From assembly GCA_030627625.1 (NCBI GenBank), contig DAOURR010000022.1:1-31525 (forward strand): a DNA stretch of 31,525 nucleotides, in the 5' to 3' direction. A program made the position numbers and the translations under genes. The notes beneath the pieces are model-generated. The model saw nothing but the letters and a program-made list of their open reading frames with translations. It ran no database searches and was not told the DNA's origin. Below, piece after piece: positions 30,855-31,525 of this stretch. This DNA is from UBA3103 sp002365855. Its GTDB lineage: Bacteria; Bacillota; Desulfotomaculia; Desulfotomaculales; Pelotomaculaceae. How positions within the stretch are numbered: the first letter of the stretch is position 1; every line of letters begins with the position of its first letter.

Positions 30855-31340
30855 TTATGTTAATTTTTCTACATACTGTCCTCTTCTTAAAAGCCGGGCC
30901 AGTTCCGACGCCTTGCATTTCCCGGGTATCATTAAGTCAGGAGCAATTTCAGCCAGCGGAACCATGACAAAGGCGCGTTCAGCTATACGGGGATGCGGAA
31001 CAACCAGATCGGAGGTGCAGATATTATCGTTGCCAAAAAGCAGAAGGTCCAAATCTATCGTACGCGGCCCCCAGCGCACGGTTGGCTCCCGTTCAAGCTT
31101 TTTCTCTATATCTTTTAAGACTGACAGAAGTTTGTGCGGGCTTAAAGTTGTCTCAATTTCCGCCACTGTATTAAGAAACCAGTCCTGCTTTGTCACGTAT
31201 AGAGGAGCAGTCCGGTAAAAAGACGCGGCTTTTTTCACCTGTACATCCGGGTTTGCCTCCAGCAGTTCCAGAGCGTTTTTTAAATTAACCTCTTTGTCGC
31301 CCAAATTGCTGCCAAGACCGATATAGGCGGTTGTAAGCAT
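30855..31340 (-). CDS. folK: 6-hydroxymethyl-7,8-dihydropterin pyrophosphokinase
   Basis: This 161-residue enzyme transfers pyrophosphate from ATP to hydroxymethyl-dihydropterin in folate synthesis. The HPPK landmarks are YIGLGSNLGDK (6-16), SFYRTAPL, the DWFLNTVAEIET segment, RWGPRTIDLDLLLFG and VPHPRIAERAFV. ATG with GGAGG 7 nt upstream. The 3' end of folB lies 122 nt upstream, so folB-folK are in the usual order. Its product supports the folate pathway whose methylene-tetrahydrofolate PanB uses. Confidence 0.97.
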   Translation of the reverse strand: MLTTAYIGLGSNLGDKEVNLKNALELLEANPDVQVKKAASFYRTAPLYVTKQDWFLNTVAEIETTLSPHKLLSVLKDIEKKLEREPTVRWGPRTIDLDLLLFGNDNICTSDLVVPHPRIAERAFVMVPLAEIAPDLMIPGKCKASELARLLRRGQYVEKLT

Positions 31341-31462
31341 TGTGTTTCCTCCAAACTTAAAATTATTAAAGAAGGGGGCATAGCGGATGCATTTTAGCTA
31401 AAATATTCAAAAGATAAGGAGAAGGTGTTAACAAACTCGCAGTTCTACCAAGATATGTGAGA

Positions 31463-31525
31463 TTATTTTTTACTCCGGTTTATTTCTACCGCCACCCAGC
31501 TAAACCGGCCCGGTACGGGCGCCTG
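31463..31525 (-). CDS. folB: Dihydroneopterin aldolase, C-terminal end (partial)
   Basis: The last 21 codons of a minus-strand gene enter from the right edge. They read QAPVPGRFSWVAVEINRSKK and then TAA (31463-31465). This is the characteristic FolB C-terminus (KP.API.G.F..V.VEI.R). The next gene on the strand is folK, as expected for the Firmicutes folate cluster. Only the end is visible, so the rest of the enzyme cannot be judged. Confidence 0.85.
   Translation of the reverse strand, partial: QAPVPGRFSWVAVEINRSKK

Overview
The window looks like a chromosomal segment of an anaerobic, endospore-forming Firmicute of the Desulfotomaculum/Pelotomaculum type (Peptococcaceae). This is inferred from the 16S rRNA 5' end, the TTGACA/TATAAT promoters, strong AGGAGG ribosome-binding sites with many GTG and TTG starts, a clostridial-type spore photoproduct lyase, and the gene content. 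No database search was possible, so the genus is a guess. Nearly everything is on the minus strand, so transcription runs from high to low coordinates. The intact plus-strand genes are a DUF2007 gene at 20.2 kb, cca at 27.9 kb and perhaps one tiny ORF at 11.9 kb, plus a broken response regulator at 9.4 kb.

Read in the direction of transcription: folB (only its last 20 codons) and folK (31.5-30.8 kb); splB (30.6-29.6); cca on the opposite strand (27.9-29.4); a pantothenate operon of a DUF2520/PanG-like reductase, panB, panC and panD (27.6-24.4) behind a leader with an attenuator-like terminator; nadA-nadB (24.2-21.7); a THUMP-domain rRNA methyltransferase (21.7-20.5); an unrecognised three-gene set of a stand-alone ABC ATPase, a HypB/UreG-like GTPase and a cysteine-rich Fe-S protein (20.0-17.8); a double zinc-ribbon protein (17.6-17.3); a lipoprotein and nadC (17.0-15.0); birA, bioB and bioY with two BirA operators (14.9-12.2); comFB, coaX and dusB (11.9-9.8); a signalling cluster of a small helical protein, a KaiC-like ATPase and a histidine kinase with a frameshifted receiver next to it (9.8-5.2); an HTH regulator and a Rossmann dehydrogenase resembling cyanobacterial acyl-ACP reductase (5.0-3.4); greA-lysS (3.0-1.0); and the 5' part of a 16S rRNA gene with two promoters and a repeat-bearing leader.

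The frame folB-folK ... coaX/dusB ... lysS-rrn matches the order known from Bacillus subtilis (folB-folK-yazB-dusB-lysS-rrnJ). Here it is expanded by modules for pantothenate/CoA, NAD and biotin, so the window is largely a cofactor-biosynthesis region with signalling and metallo-protein modules between.

The parts most worth following up are the ABC/GTPase/Fe-S module, the KaiC-like/histidine-kinase cluster, the acyl-ACP-reductase-like protein with its own regulator and operator, and the putative RNA switch before the pantothenate genes.
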